In this document: positions 24,599-32,212 of the stretch, piece after piece
How positions within the stretch are numbered: the first letter of the stretch is position 1
Layout: each line of letters begins with the position of its first letter
Assembly: GCF_024168645.1 (NCBI RefSeq)
Contig: NZ_JALJWF010000001.1
Span: 1,665,001 to 1,729,000 of the forward strand
Reading direction: 5' to 3'
Length of the DNA stretch: 64,000 nt
DNA from: Pseudomonas sp. GGS8
Lineage (GTDB): Bacteria > Pseudomonadota > Gammaproteobacteria > Pseudomonadales > Pseudomonadaceae
Notes under the pieces: model-generated
What the model was told of the DNA's origin: nothing
Seen by the model: only the letters and a program-made list of their open reading frames with translations
Databases searched by the model: none
Program-made: the position numbers and the translations under genes

Positions 24599-26695
24599 CT
24601 AGAAACCGCTTTCCCTGACCCCCAGGGCTGCCATGCGCCGCCAGGCAACGCCCAACAACGATTCGCCGCTGCCCTGCAACACCACAATGCCGCGCAAAGG
24701 TTGCACCGGCGTCGGCGTTTCTTCGAGGACGCTCAACCGCGCGCCATACTGCGCCTGCACCGGCTCGGCGCGCTGATGCTGATCCCGGCGCACGGCAATC
24801 GGCCCGTGGTGATCGGAGGTCAGGGCTTCCTGATCGACATATTCCACGCCGTTGGTATCGATTTCGCTCAATTGCACGGCAATCGCCGGGTGCATCGGGT
24901 CGTCGGCGATGAACCGTCCGCTGGCACCCGGGGCGACACGCCAGAGCTCGGCTTCGGCCAGATAACCGCGTAGCCGCGCGCCGTCTTCGACCACCCGCGC
25001 CAAAGGATCTTTAGTCGAAAGCCAGCGACCGACTGTTAACTGCGGCAGCAGATCGCGCACCTTGCCGGCGTGGGGCGCCCGCAACAACAGACGCTCACGC
25101 TGGGCGACCAGGCCTCGGTACTCGGCCACAGCTTCGGCCAGACGCTGTTCGACAATTCCGGCGTCGGCCGCGGTTTCGCTGCGGCTGGCCTGACGACGCA
25201 TCTGCAACTGCTGAATCTGGATCTCGCGGCGAACGATGGCCTGGCGTGAGTCCAGGTCCGGTGATTCCAGCTCGATCAGCACCTCCCCTTGGGCAACGAC
25301 CTGGCCGTCGTGCACATTCACCGTTTTGACCCGCGCCGCCACTGGCGCGTGCAGGGCACTGGCGCGGCCAGCTTCCAGCATCGTCGGCAATTCAACCGCG
25401 CTGCGCCATGGCAGCGCCAGCAGCAACAACAGCCCAAGCAACGTCAGGCCGCTGAGCAGAACCCTAGGCGTATGCGCCTGTTCGCGACGGCTCCACCATT
25501 GCCGCCACTCGCTCAGAATCGGCAGGAAGATGAACCACACCAGTTCCACCAGCATCAGGAAGATCCCCAATACCTTGAAGAACAGGTGATAAACCGCCAG
25601 CGCAATCCCGAAAAACAACGCCGCGCGCCACAGCCACGAGCCGTATCCCCAGATCAACAAACGCCGCTGCATCTTCGGCGACCACGGCTCCGGCGCAGGG
25701 GCAGCGTAGCCGAACAGAAACTCGCGCAATCGCCAGCGACACAAGGCAAAGGCCCGCCCCTGAAGGTTGTCCACTTCCCAGAAGTCGCTGAGCAAGAAGT
25801 AGCCGTCGAAACGCATGAACGGGTTGAGGTTGATCACCAGCGTGGTGATCCAGGTCGCACTGGCGAGCATGAACGCCGCCGTGCGCCCGGGGCCATCGGG
25901 CAGTAGAGACCAGGCAAGCAGCGCGATACACGCCAACACCAGCTCCGCCAGCACCCCGCCGGCGCCGATCAGCAACCGCGCTCGTCGATCATTGACGCGC
26001 CAGGCATCGCTGACGTCCGTGTAAAACATTGGCAGCAGCACCATGAACGCCACCCCCATGCTCTGCACCCGACAACCGGCGCGCTTGGCCATGAAGGCAT
26101 GGCCAAACTCGTGGCACAGCTTGGCGAAAAACAGCGCCACCGCGAACGCCAACGCACCGCCGAGGCTGAACAGGTGCGGAAAGGTGGCGATGAATCGCTG
26201 CCAGTCCCGCGACACCAGAAACACCCCGAGCCCCAGCGTCGCGGGCAATCCGTAGCGCAACGCGCGCGGGCCGAAACGCTCCAGCCACGGCCAGGCGCGA
26301 TTGAGAAAAGCGTCCGGTCGCCACAACGGAATCCGGAAAAACAGGTATTGATGAAGCAGGATTTTCCATAGGCTTTGGCGTTGAGCCGCGGCCTTCAGGC
26401 TGTAACTGGCGCGCTGCGATGGGTCGAGGGCGCTGATCAGGTCGTGGCCACGCAAAAACTCCAGTAATTGTTCAAGCGCCGCGCCGTCCAGTGGCAGCCC
26501 TGGCTCGCGGTTGGCGGCACGCAGCACCTGCTCGGGATCACCCAGGGACCAATGACGCAGCAAGCGCATCGCCGCCGCGCCGAGTTTGAAATAACGTCCA
26601 CGCACCGGGTCGGCCAGGGTCCAGCACGGTGACCCGTCGAGGGCCGGCGCCGCCGTCGACAATTGCAGGTCTGCCCGCAGGCTCGGCAGGCTCAT
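24599..26695 (-). CDS. M50 metalloprotease-HlyD adaptor fusion with PqqD-like N-terminus
   Basis: The 698-residue protein joins three parts. Residues 15-100 look like a PqqD-type winged helix (ADPVRGRYFKLGAAAMRLLRHW). Residues about 145-425 are a multi-helix membrane domain with the site-2-protease zinc motif HEFGH (195-199) and the matching N-P-x4-DG motif at 291-298. After the last helix (about 413-431), residues 435-690 form an HlyD-like barrel-sandwich with a coiled-coil hairpin (VAARVKTVNVHDGQVV... RLLLRAPHAGKV). It directly follows the GAF-HlyD gene with no gap. Such fusions are known as uncharacterised export components. A role in exporting or processing the operon 3 protein is inferred. 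Confidence 0.87.
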   Translation of the reverse strand: MSLPSLRADLQLSTAAPALDGSPCWTLADPVRGRYFKLGAAAMRLLRHWSLGDPEQVLRAANREPGLPLDGAALEQLLEFLRGHDLISALDPSQRASYSLKAAAQRQSLWKILLHQYLFFRIPLWRPDAFLNRAWPWLERFGPRALRYGLPATLGLGVFLVSRDWQRFIATFPHLFSLGGALAFAVALFFAKLCHEFGHAFMAKRAGCRVQSMGVAFMVLLPMFYTDVSDAWRVNDRRARLLIGAGGVLAELVLACIALLAWSLLPDGPGRTAAFMLASATWITTLVINLNPFMRFDGYFLLSDFWEVDNLQGRAFALCRWRLREFLFGYAAPAPEPWSPKMQRRLLIWGYGSWLWRAALFFGIALAVYHLFFKVLGIFLMLVELVWFIFLPILSEWRQWWSRREQAHTPRVLLSGLTLLGLLLLLALPWRSAVELPTMLEAGRASALHAPVAARVKTVNVHDGQVVAQGEVLIELESPDLDSRQAIVRREIQIQQLQMRRQASRSETAADAGIVEQRLAEAVAEYRGLVAQRERLLLRAPHAGKVRDLLPQLTVGRWLSTKDPLARVVEDGARLRGYLAEAELWRVAPGASGRFIADDPMHPAIAVQLSEIDTNGVEYVDQEALTSDHHGPIAVRRDQHQRAEPVQAQYGARLSVLEETPTPVQPLRGIVVLQGSGESLLGVAWRRMAALGVRESGF

Positions 26696-28015
26696 CTAAA
26701 GGCCCACGCTCTGACGCAACCCGGCCAGCGGTCGACGCAACAGGTACAGCGCCAGCGGCGCACGGTCACCGAAGACTTTCGCCGTGCCACGCAGGCCAAT
26801 GCGCGGCGGTGCGCCGTCGAATGTCGCATCCAGTCGATAAGCCAGTTGCCCGCCAGCTGTTGGCTGCGCTTCATAGGCCGAACGTTCGAGTCTGGCCTGG
26901 TGCCGCTGCAGTGGATCGCTGTCGAGAAACAGTGCGACCTGCGCCCCAGGCTCCAGGGCGATCGCATCGCCCACGGCCAATTCGATGCGCAACTCGGCCT
27001 GATTCGGGTCGGCGAGTTCCATCAAGCGCTCGCCGGTCTGTACCGGTTTGCCGGTCCAGCGTTCGGCATCGGCGAACACCGCAATACCGTCCCGCTCGGC
27101 ACGCACTTCGCTGCGCTTGAGCAGTTCACGGGCGTAATCCCGTTCGGCGCGTTTCTGCTCGACGCGGGCCGCCAGCAGATCGATTTTCGAACTGGATTCG
27201 GCATCGGCGAAGGAGCGTTGGGAGTTGGCCTTGAGTTCCGCCTCGGCAACGCCCAGGGCGCGCTCGGCCACATCAGCCTGAGCCTTGAGCGTGGTGCTTT
27301 CGAAGCGCAGCAACAAGTCGCCGGTCTTCACCGTCTGATTGGGTTTGACCAGGAACTCGACGATCACTCCGTCCAGTGGCGCGGCGACCACCCGGCCGCC
27401 CAACGGGACGACCTCGGCCGGTGCCAACACCGATTGGCGCACTGGAATCAGTAACCCGAGCAACAACACGGCGACCAGTGCCACCTGACGCTTGCGCGTC
27501 CAGCGCAGTCGCCAGGGTTTGCGCGGTAGCTGCGCCAGCCAGGCATGGCTGTAGGTGTCGCCCAGTTGCGACAACAGCACCTGCTCGGCAGGGTTCCATG
27601 GCACATCCCGCGCCAGCCACAGCCCGCCGAAGATCTCGCCCTGATGATCAATCAGTGGCAACCAGAACACCTGAGCGGCTGACAGACTTTGCCAATCGGC
27701 CTGAATCGATTCACTGAGCAGATCGGGCGCGATCACCCGCGCCTGTTTCAGCACCTCGAGCTTGAACAGCTGCGCGACCGCTTGCTCGACAAACGCCACG
27801 AACGGTCCATTCGGCTCCACCGCACTGACACCGGTCACCGCCTGCACCTTGCCGGCGATCAACAACGCGGCATGGCGAAAACCGAACAGCGCCTGGCCGT
27901 CATTGACCAGGCTGTAAGCCAGTTGCGCAGGATTACGAGCCGCGCGGGTCTGGCGTTCGAGGTCGAGAAACCTGGCGAACACCTGCTCGGCGCCGCCCGT
28001 TACCGGGGCGTTCAC
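26696..28015 (-). CDS. HlyD-family adaptor with N-terminal GAF-like cytoplasmic domain
   Basis: The 439-residue protein has a soluble N-terminal domain (about 1-160) of GAF-like character (FLDLERQTRAARNPAQLAYSLVNDG... VFWLPLIDHQGEIFGGLWLARD). A single membrane helix follows (about 178-196), then a periplasmic adaptor with barrel-sandwich halves (VVAAPLDGVIVEFLVKPNQTVKTGD), a coiled-coil hairpin and the SEVRAERDGIAVFAD second half. Most HlyD adaptors have only a few cytoplasmic residues, so a sensor-like domain before the helix is unusual. It overlaps the preceding adaptor gene by 4 bases and abuts the M50 fusion. It probably forms one export complex with both neighbours. Confidence 0.87.
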   Translation of the reverse strand: MNAPVTGGAEQVFARFLDLERQTRAARNPAQLAYSLVNDGQALFGFRHAALLIAGKVQAVTGVSAVEPNGPFVAFVEQAVAQLFKLEVLKQARVIAPDLLSESIQADWQSLSAAQVFWLPLIDHQGEIFGGLWLARDVPWNPAEQVLLSQLGDTYSHAWLAQLPRKPWRLRWTRKRQVALVAVLLLGLLIPVRQSVLAPAEVVPLGGRVVAAPLDGVIVEFLVKPNQTVKTGDLLLRFESTTLKAQADVAERALGVAEAELKANSQRSFADAESSSKIDLLAARVEQKRAERDYARELLKRSEVRAERDGIAVFADAERWTGKPVQTGERLMELADPNQAELRIELAVGDAIALEPGAQVALFLDSDPLQRHQARLERSAYEAQPTAGGQLAYRLDATFDGAPPRIGLRGTAKVFGDRAPLALYLLRRPLAGLRQSVGL

Positions 28016-28794
28016 TTGAGCTCCGCGAAACGCGCCGTTCCGCTCATCCCGGCCAACAGGCCGCTGGCGTTGGGCAGCGTCGCCACCAGCAGCAAGGTCT
28101 GGCTGCCTTCGTCGATCCGCGCACCGAGGCGCTTGACCGTGGCATCCAGCGGCTGACCGGTTTCATCGGGGACAAAACTGAACGTCTGGCCGGGCTTGAG
28201 CTTGCCCATCCAGCGTGACGGCACCAACAGGTGAATTTCCAGGGTGCGGTTATCGACCACATCCAGCAACGGCGCACCGGCGGCAACGCTTTCGTAGCGC
28301 TTGACCTTGCGTTCGACGACCTGGCCATCGAACGGCGCGACTACGCTGCAGCGCTTGACCTGAACCTGATAAACCTGAGATTGCGCCTGGGTCTCGCTGA
28401 CCTTGGCCTCGGCCCGCGCCACTTCAAAGCGCCCGACCGAATTCAATGCCGCCAGTTGCCGGTTATGGGCCAGCTCCTCACCGGCGCCACGATTGGCGGC
28501 CTGAGCCGCGTTGAGCTGAGCCTGATAAGCCGAACAGTCGAACCGCGCCAGGGTGTCGCCCTTTTTGAACGACTCGCCCTCACTGAACGGCAACTCGACA
28601 ATCCGGCCGGACAACTCGCTGGCGAGCACCGCCTGATCCCGGGCTCGCAGCACGCCACGGGCTTCACTGCTGGCTGACGCGTTACCGCCGACCGCGTTGC
28701 TTTCCAGCAACGGATCGTCTGGCGCAGGCGTTTGCGCCTGTACTACGTACGTTACAAAGGTTAATCCCGCAACCCAAATACGAAAACGCCGCAT
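28012..28794 (-). CDS. RND/HlyD-type periplasmic adaptor
   Basis: The 260-residue protein has a cleavable signal peptide (about 1-21, ending VVQAQ) and no membrane anchor. A barrel-sandwich half follows (GVLRARDQAVLASELSGRIVELPFSEGESFKKGD), then a coiled-coil hairpin (about 95-135), a second half (SVVAPFDGQVVERKVKRYESVAAG) and a C-terminal beta-barrel domain. It is the first gene of a four-gene leftward operon, with a 4-base overlap to the GAF-HlyD gene. The ribosome-binding site GGGAG lies upstream. No RND pump or ABC ATPase follows, so the three adaptor-like proteins must use another energy source or a pump encoded elsewhere. Confidence 0.87.
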   Translation of the reverse strand: MRRFRIWVAGLTFVTYVVQAQTPAPDDPLLESNAVGGNASASSEARGVLRARDQAVLASELSGRIVELPFSEGESFKKGDTLARFDCSAYQAQLNAAQAANRGAGEELAHNRQLAALNSVGRFEVARAEAKVSETQAQSQVYQVQVKRCSVVAPFDGQVVERKVKRYESVAAGAPLLDVVDNRTLEIHLLVPSRWMGKLKPGQTFSFVPDETGQPLDATVKRLGARIDEGSQTLLLVATLPNASGLLAGMSGTARFAELK

Positions 28795-29034
28795 AACCGT
28801 AACTCCCTGACGGATGAGCGGAGTCTACGACAGCGGGGGGGCGCGTCAAGCGGATGGCCATCATTGGTTGGAAGAGCGCGTTGGCGGATAGGTATTAATT
28901 TCCTTACAAATCATCCGGAAGGTTCCCACACCATCACCGGACAGCCACTCATTGTAGACGCAGGAATATCACCTTAATCTCGCCGAACTGAACCCTACAC
29001 GCAGCGATTAATTTCGCTGGCAGTCAGGGTGAAG

Positions 29035-29057
29035 AAACCGGCTCCGACCGGTTTTTT
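29035..29057. terminator. Rho-independent terminator
   Basis: Stem AAACCGG/CCGGTTT with loop CTCCGA is followed by a run of T on the plus strand (gttttttcg). On the minus strand the downstream tract is weaker (TTTCTTC), so it may also have served the dead efflux gene at 29076-29247. Confidence 0.75.
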
Positions 29058-29075
29058 CGTTTTTCTACGAGCAGA

Positions 29076-29247
29076 TTAACGCTGCGCCATCTCCGCCACC
29101 GGATACACCGACTCCCACCCCCTACCCAACGCCTTGTACAACCCCACCATCGCCAACGACACCCCGGTCGAGCTCTCGACCCACTACTGCTCGGTCGCCA
29201 GCAATTCGCCTTGCACGGTGAGGATGTTGATCTGATCTGGATTGATT
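29076..29247 (-). pseudogene. C-terminal remnant of a NodT/OprM-type outer-membrane efflux gene
   Basis: Read leftward in one frame, the sequence gives DQINILTVQGELLATEQ, then a TAG stop, then WVESSTGVSLAMVGLYKALG and a tail ending EMAQR before TAA at 29076. This is the typical C-terminus of TolC-family efflux proteins, including the LYKALGGGWE-like segment. The in-frame stop and the absence of any upstream coding part show that the gene is dead. The open frame at 29024-29269 is in another register and is a shadow. Confidence 0.75.
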
Positions 29248-29296
29248 CAGACGCAATGCTAGCAAACATCCTTCTGACTGATGTATTGGCAGGTCT

Positions 29297-29396
29297 GCCG
29301 CCATCGCGGGCAAGCCCGCTCCCACAGTGATCTTCAGTGGATGCGGACTATGTGTTCAACACAGAACCCTGTGGGAGCGGGCTTGCCCGCGAAGGG
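29297..29396. repeat. REP pair (inverted), 'gtgggagcgggcttgcccgcg' type
   Basis: Copies at 29297-29327 (orientation atcgcgggcaagcccgctcc) and 29368-29396 (gtgggagcgggcttgcccgc) are inverted and separated by 40 bases. They follow the stop of the ABC permease gene and match the pair at 6166-6234. Confidence 0.9.
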
Positions 29397-29418
29397 GCCA
29401 GATCAGACACCACAAAAC

Positions 29419-30285
29419 TCAGCGTTGCATCCCCCAACGCTTCACCGTCACCCGCTCCAACGTATCAAACACCAGATTCTCCACCAGCAACCCAATCAAG
29501 ATCACCACCGCCAACCCGGCAAACACCTTGTCCGTATACAGCTCATTACGGTTCTGGAAAATGTACCAACCCAAACCGCCCTTGCCACTGGTAGCGCCAA
29601 ACACCAATTCAGCAGCGATCAGCGTGCGCCAGGCGAAGGCCCAGCCGATTTTCAGCCCGGCGAGGATCGACGGCAGCGCGGCCGGGATCAGGATGAACAA
29701 CACGAAACGCATGCCCTTGAGCCCGTAATTGCGCCCGGCCATGCGCAAGGTTTCCGAGACACCGAGAAACCCGGCATAGGTGTTCAAGGCCAACGCCCAG
29801 AGCACCGAATGCACCAGCACAAAAATCAGGCTGTTCTGCCCCAGCCCGAACCACAGCAACGCCAGCGGCAACAGGGCGATGGCCGGCAGCGGGTTGAACA
29901 TTGAGGTCAGCGTGCTCAGCAGATCGCGACCCAATTGGGTCGACACCGCCAACGTGGTCAGCGCAAACGCCAGCACAATCCCGATCAGATACCCCTTCAA
30001 CAACACCACCAGCGAAATCCACACCTTGCCCAGCAATTCACCGCTGAGCAGGCCGTCGTACAGCGCGCTGGCGGTTTGCAGAAAACCCGGCAGCAGCAGG
30101 TCGTTATTCTGGTATCGGGCAACGGCTTCCCAGAGCACCGCAAGCAAAATCAGAATCAGGCTTTTGCGCAACCAACCCTGCTGCCAAAGACGCCGGCCGA
30201 GGGGTAGTTCACGCTCCAGAGGGACGCTTGTCAGCGGCTGCAAAACGGTTTCAAATTCTTGACGTGCAGAGGATAGCTGGCTCAT
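29419..30285 (-). CDS. ABC transporter permease, sulfonate/sulfate-ester (TauC/SsuC/AtsB-like)
   Basis: The 288-residue permease has about six membrane helices and the EAA-loop signature near residues 190-215 (LRMAGRNYGLKGMRFVLFILIPAALPSILAG), typical of the BPD inner-membrane component of nitrate/sulfonate/taurine importers. The long N-terminal soluble stretch is usual in TauC-like proteins. The start has GAAAGGAG upstream and lies 20 bases after the ATPase stop. It is the last gene of the operon dioxygenase, binding protein, ATPase, permease. It should import an organosulfur compound in exchange for ATP hydrolysis by the partner. Confidence 0.92.
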   Translation of the reverse strand: MSQLSSARQEFETVLQPLTSVPLERELPLGRRLWQQGWLRKSLILILLAVLWEAVARYQNNDLLLPGFLQTASALYDGLLSGELLGKVWISLVVLLKGYLIGIVLAFALTTLAVSTQLGRDLLSTLTSMFNPLPAIALLPLALLWFGLGQNSLIFVLVHSVLWALALNTYAGFLGVSETLRMAGRNYGLKGMRFVLFILIPAALPSILAGLKIGWAFAWRTLIAAELVFGATSGKGGLGWYIFQNRNELYTDKVFAGLAVVILIGLLVENLVFDTLERVTVKRWGMQR

Positions 30286-30305
30286 CGAGCACTCCTTTCA
30301 ATGAC

Positions 30306-31166
30306 TCAATAAGCGATGCGAATATCAGCGAAGTCCAGCTCACGCACGGTTTCAGCGGACTGACCTTCATCGAACAACAGCCGATGAATCCGCCGCGCCG
30401 ATTCCTGGAACGCCACGCCGCCGAGGCTGTGCAAATCGTATTGATGGCTGTGGACTTCGGCCCGTACCCGACCCGGATGAGGCGACAGCAGCAAGATCCG
30501 ATTGCCCACCACCAACGCCTCTTCGATGGAGTGGGTGACGAACAGCAACGTGAAACGCACCTCTTCCCAGAGCAGCAGCAACTCTTCCTGCATTTTGCGC
30601 CGGGTCAGCGCATCGAGGGCGGCGAAGGGTTCATCCATCAACAGGATTTTCGGTTGCATCGCCAACGCCCGGGCAATCGCCACACGCGCCTTCATGCCAC
30701 CCGACAAGGTATGCGGATAGGCATCGGCAAACGCCGCCAGACCAACCTTGTCCAGATAGTGCAGCGCCCGCTCTTCAGCCTCTTTGCGCTTGAGGGTTTT
30801 GGAAGCGAGCAGCGCAAACATCACGTTCTGTTTGACGGTTTTCCACGGCGGCAGCTGATCGAACTCCTGGAACACCACGATCCGGTCCGGCCCCGGCGCA
30901 TCGACCCGCTGGCCTTGCAGGCGAATCTCGCCCTCACAGGGCGGGATGAACCCGGCGACCGCTTTGAGCAACGTCGATTTGCCGCAACCGGACGGACCGA
31001 GCAACACAAAGCGGTCCGCCGGATCGACCTCGAAACTGACCTGATGGGTTGCTCGAACCACACGCGCCGGCGTGCGGTATTCCAGGCTGACCTTGTCGAC
31101 CGACAGCAGCGCTTGAACGGCCGAGATCGGATTGCTGGCCATGTGGCCTTGCAAAGGGGCATTCAT
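30306..31166 (-). CDS. ABC transporter ATPase, sulfonate/sulfate-ester (TauB/SsuB/AtsC-like)
   Basis: The 286-residue ATPase shows Walker A GPSGCGKST (about residues 57-65), a Q-loop QEFDQLPPWKTV, the signature LSGGM (about 145), Walker B ILLMDEPFAALD and the H-loop THSIEEAL. The PPWKTV after the Q-loop is typical of the nitrate/sulfonate/taurine family. The ATG at 31166 (MNAPLQGH) has GGGAG upstream and lies 5 bases after the binding-protein stop. The frame extends to 31220 but would overlap that gene, so I use 31166. It energises the permease encoded next. Confidence 0.92.
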   Translation of the reverse strand: MNAPLQGHMASNPISAVQALLSVDKVSLEYRTPARVVRATHQVSFEVDPADRFVLLGPSGCGKSTLLKAVAGFIPPCEGEIRLQGQRVDAPGPDRIVVFQEFDQLPPWKTVKQNVMFALLASKTLKRKEAEERALHYLDKVGLAAFADAYPHTLSGGMKARVAIARALAMQPKILLMDEPFAALDALTRRKMQEELLLLWEEVRFTLLFVTHSIEEALVVGNRILLLSPHPGRVRAEVHSHQYDLHSLGGVAFQESARRIHRLLFDEGQSAETVRELDFADIRIAY

Positions 31167-31171
31167 GTCGA

Positions 31172-32197
31172 TCAGCTCCCTTGCAACGGTTTGGCGTCCT
31201 GGAAGAAGTAGTCCTTCCACGAATCCGGTTTGTTTTTGATCGCGCCGACGCGGTAGAGGAACTCGGCCAGCGGGTAAGTGTTTTTCGGCGTGACGGTAAA
31301 TTCGAACTGCGGGTTGTCGATGATTTTCAGCAACGCCGCACGATCGATTTTTGCCTGGGTGACACGGATGTAAGTGTCGGCCGCCGCGCCTTTATTGTTC
31401 TGAGCGAACTCGGCCGCTTCAGTCAGCGCCGCGATGAAGGCCTTATAGGTTTTCGGGTTCTCGTTGCGGAATTTCTCGGTGGCAAACAGCACAGTCGGCG
31501 AGTTCGGGCCAAGCAGGTCATAGGTATTGAGCACCACATGCACGTTGGGGTTTTCCAGCGCCTGATCCTGGAATGGCGGATTGGAGAAGTGCCCGGTCAA
31601 CTCGGTGCCGCCGGCGATCAGTGCCGCCGTGGCATCCGGGTGCGGAACGGCGATGGTGAATTTGTCGAGGCGATTGAATTCCTTGTCGCCCCATTGCTTG
31701 GCCGCCGCGTATTGCAGGAAGCGCGACTGCACCGAAACCCCGACCGCCGGCACCGCAATGCGGTCCTTCTCGGTGAAATCGGCAATGGTTTTGACCTTCG
31801 GATTATTGCTCACCAGGTAGTAAGGGAAGTTGCCCAGGGAAGCCACGGCCTTGACGTTCTGTTTGCCGTGAGTGCGGTCCCAGATGGTCAGCAGCGGCCC
31901 GACGCCAGCACCGGCAATGTCGATGGAACCGGAGAGCAACGCATCGTTGACCGCCGAGCCGCCGGAGAGCTGGGTCCAGTCGACCTTGATGTCGATGCCT
32001 TCCTGCTTGCCGTATTTCTCGATCAGGTTCTGATCGCGCACCACGTTGAGCAGCAGATAAACGATACCAAACTGCTCGGCGATACGGATTTCACCTTCGG
32101 CATGGGCCATGGTTGGCGCCACCAGGCTGCCGGCGAGCAGGCTGAAACCCAGGCCGATAGCAGCGGCCAACGATGCAAATGGAAGACGTTTGGACAT
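31172..32197 (-). CDS. Sulfonate/sulfate-ester ABC transporter substrate-binding protein (AtsR/TauA-like)
   Basis: The 341-residue periplasmic protein has a signal peptide (about 1-33, ending MAHA) and the NMT1/SsuA-type fold: GIVYLLLNVVRDQNLIEKYGKQEGIDIKVDW, then LLSGSIDIAGAGVGPLLTIWDR, and later PNSPTVLFATEKFRNENPKTYKAFI. It binds an organosulfur ligand and passes it to the permease. It starts 15 bases after the dioxygenase stop. The protein and gene order resemble AtsR of the Pseudomonas sulfate-ester uptake system more than TauA of enteric bacteria, but ligand specificity cannot be decided from sequence alone. Confidence 0.9.
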   Translation of the reverse strand: MSKRLPFASLAAAIGLGFSLLAGSLVAPTMAHAEGEIRIAEQFGIVYLLLNVVRDQNLIEKYGKQEGIDIKVDWTQLSGGSAVNDALLSGSIDIAGAGVGPLLTIWDRTHGKQNVKAVASLGNFPYYLVSNNPKVKTIADFTEKDRIAVPAVGVSVQSRFLQYAAAKQWGDKEFNRLDKFTIAVPHPDATAALIAGGTELTGHFSNPPFQDQALENPNVHVVLNTYDLLGPNSPTVLFATEKFRNENPKTYKAFIAALTEAAEFAQNNKGAAADTYIRVTQAKIDRAALLKIIDNPQFEFTVTPKNTYPLAEFLYRVGAIKNKPDSWKDYFFQDAKPLQGS

Positions 32198-32212
32198 GAG
32201 AGTTCTCCGAAA

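Larger units (their letters stand above)
28795..29418. other. 624-bp gap: promoter region, candidate sRNA, terminator, dead gene, REP pair
   Basis: From left to right this gap holds several elements. First comes the upstream region of the adaptor operon. At 28870-29034 is a stretch with five GGA motifs and a small hairpin (29002-29019), and a terminator lies at 29035-29057. An efflux-protein gene remnant read leftward follows at 29076-29247, and a REP pair at 29297-29396. No intact gene is present. Confidence 0.6.

Noticed and set aside
28870..29057. Assignment of this gap to RsmX, RsmY or RsmZ
   Set aside because: The sequence does not match the Rsm RNAs I know, the GacA-box first half is poor, and most GGA motifs lie upstream of the expected start; kept only as a generic candidate RNA.
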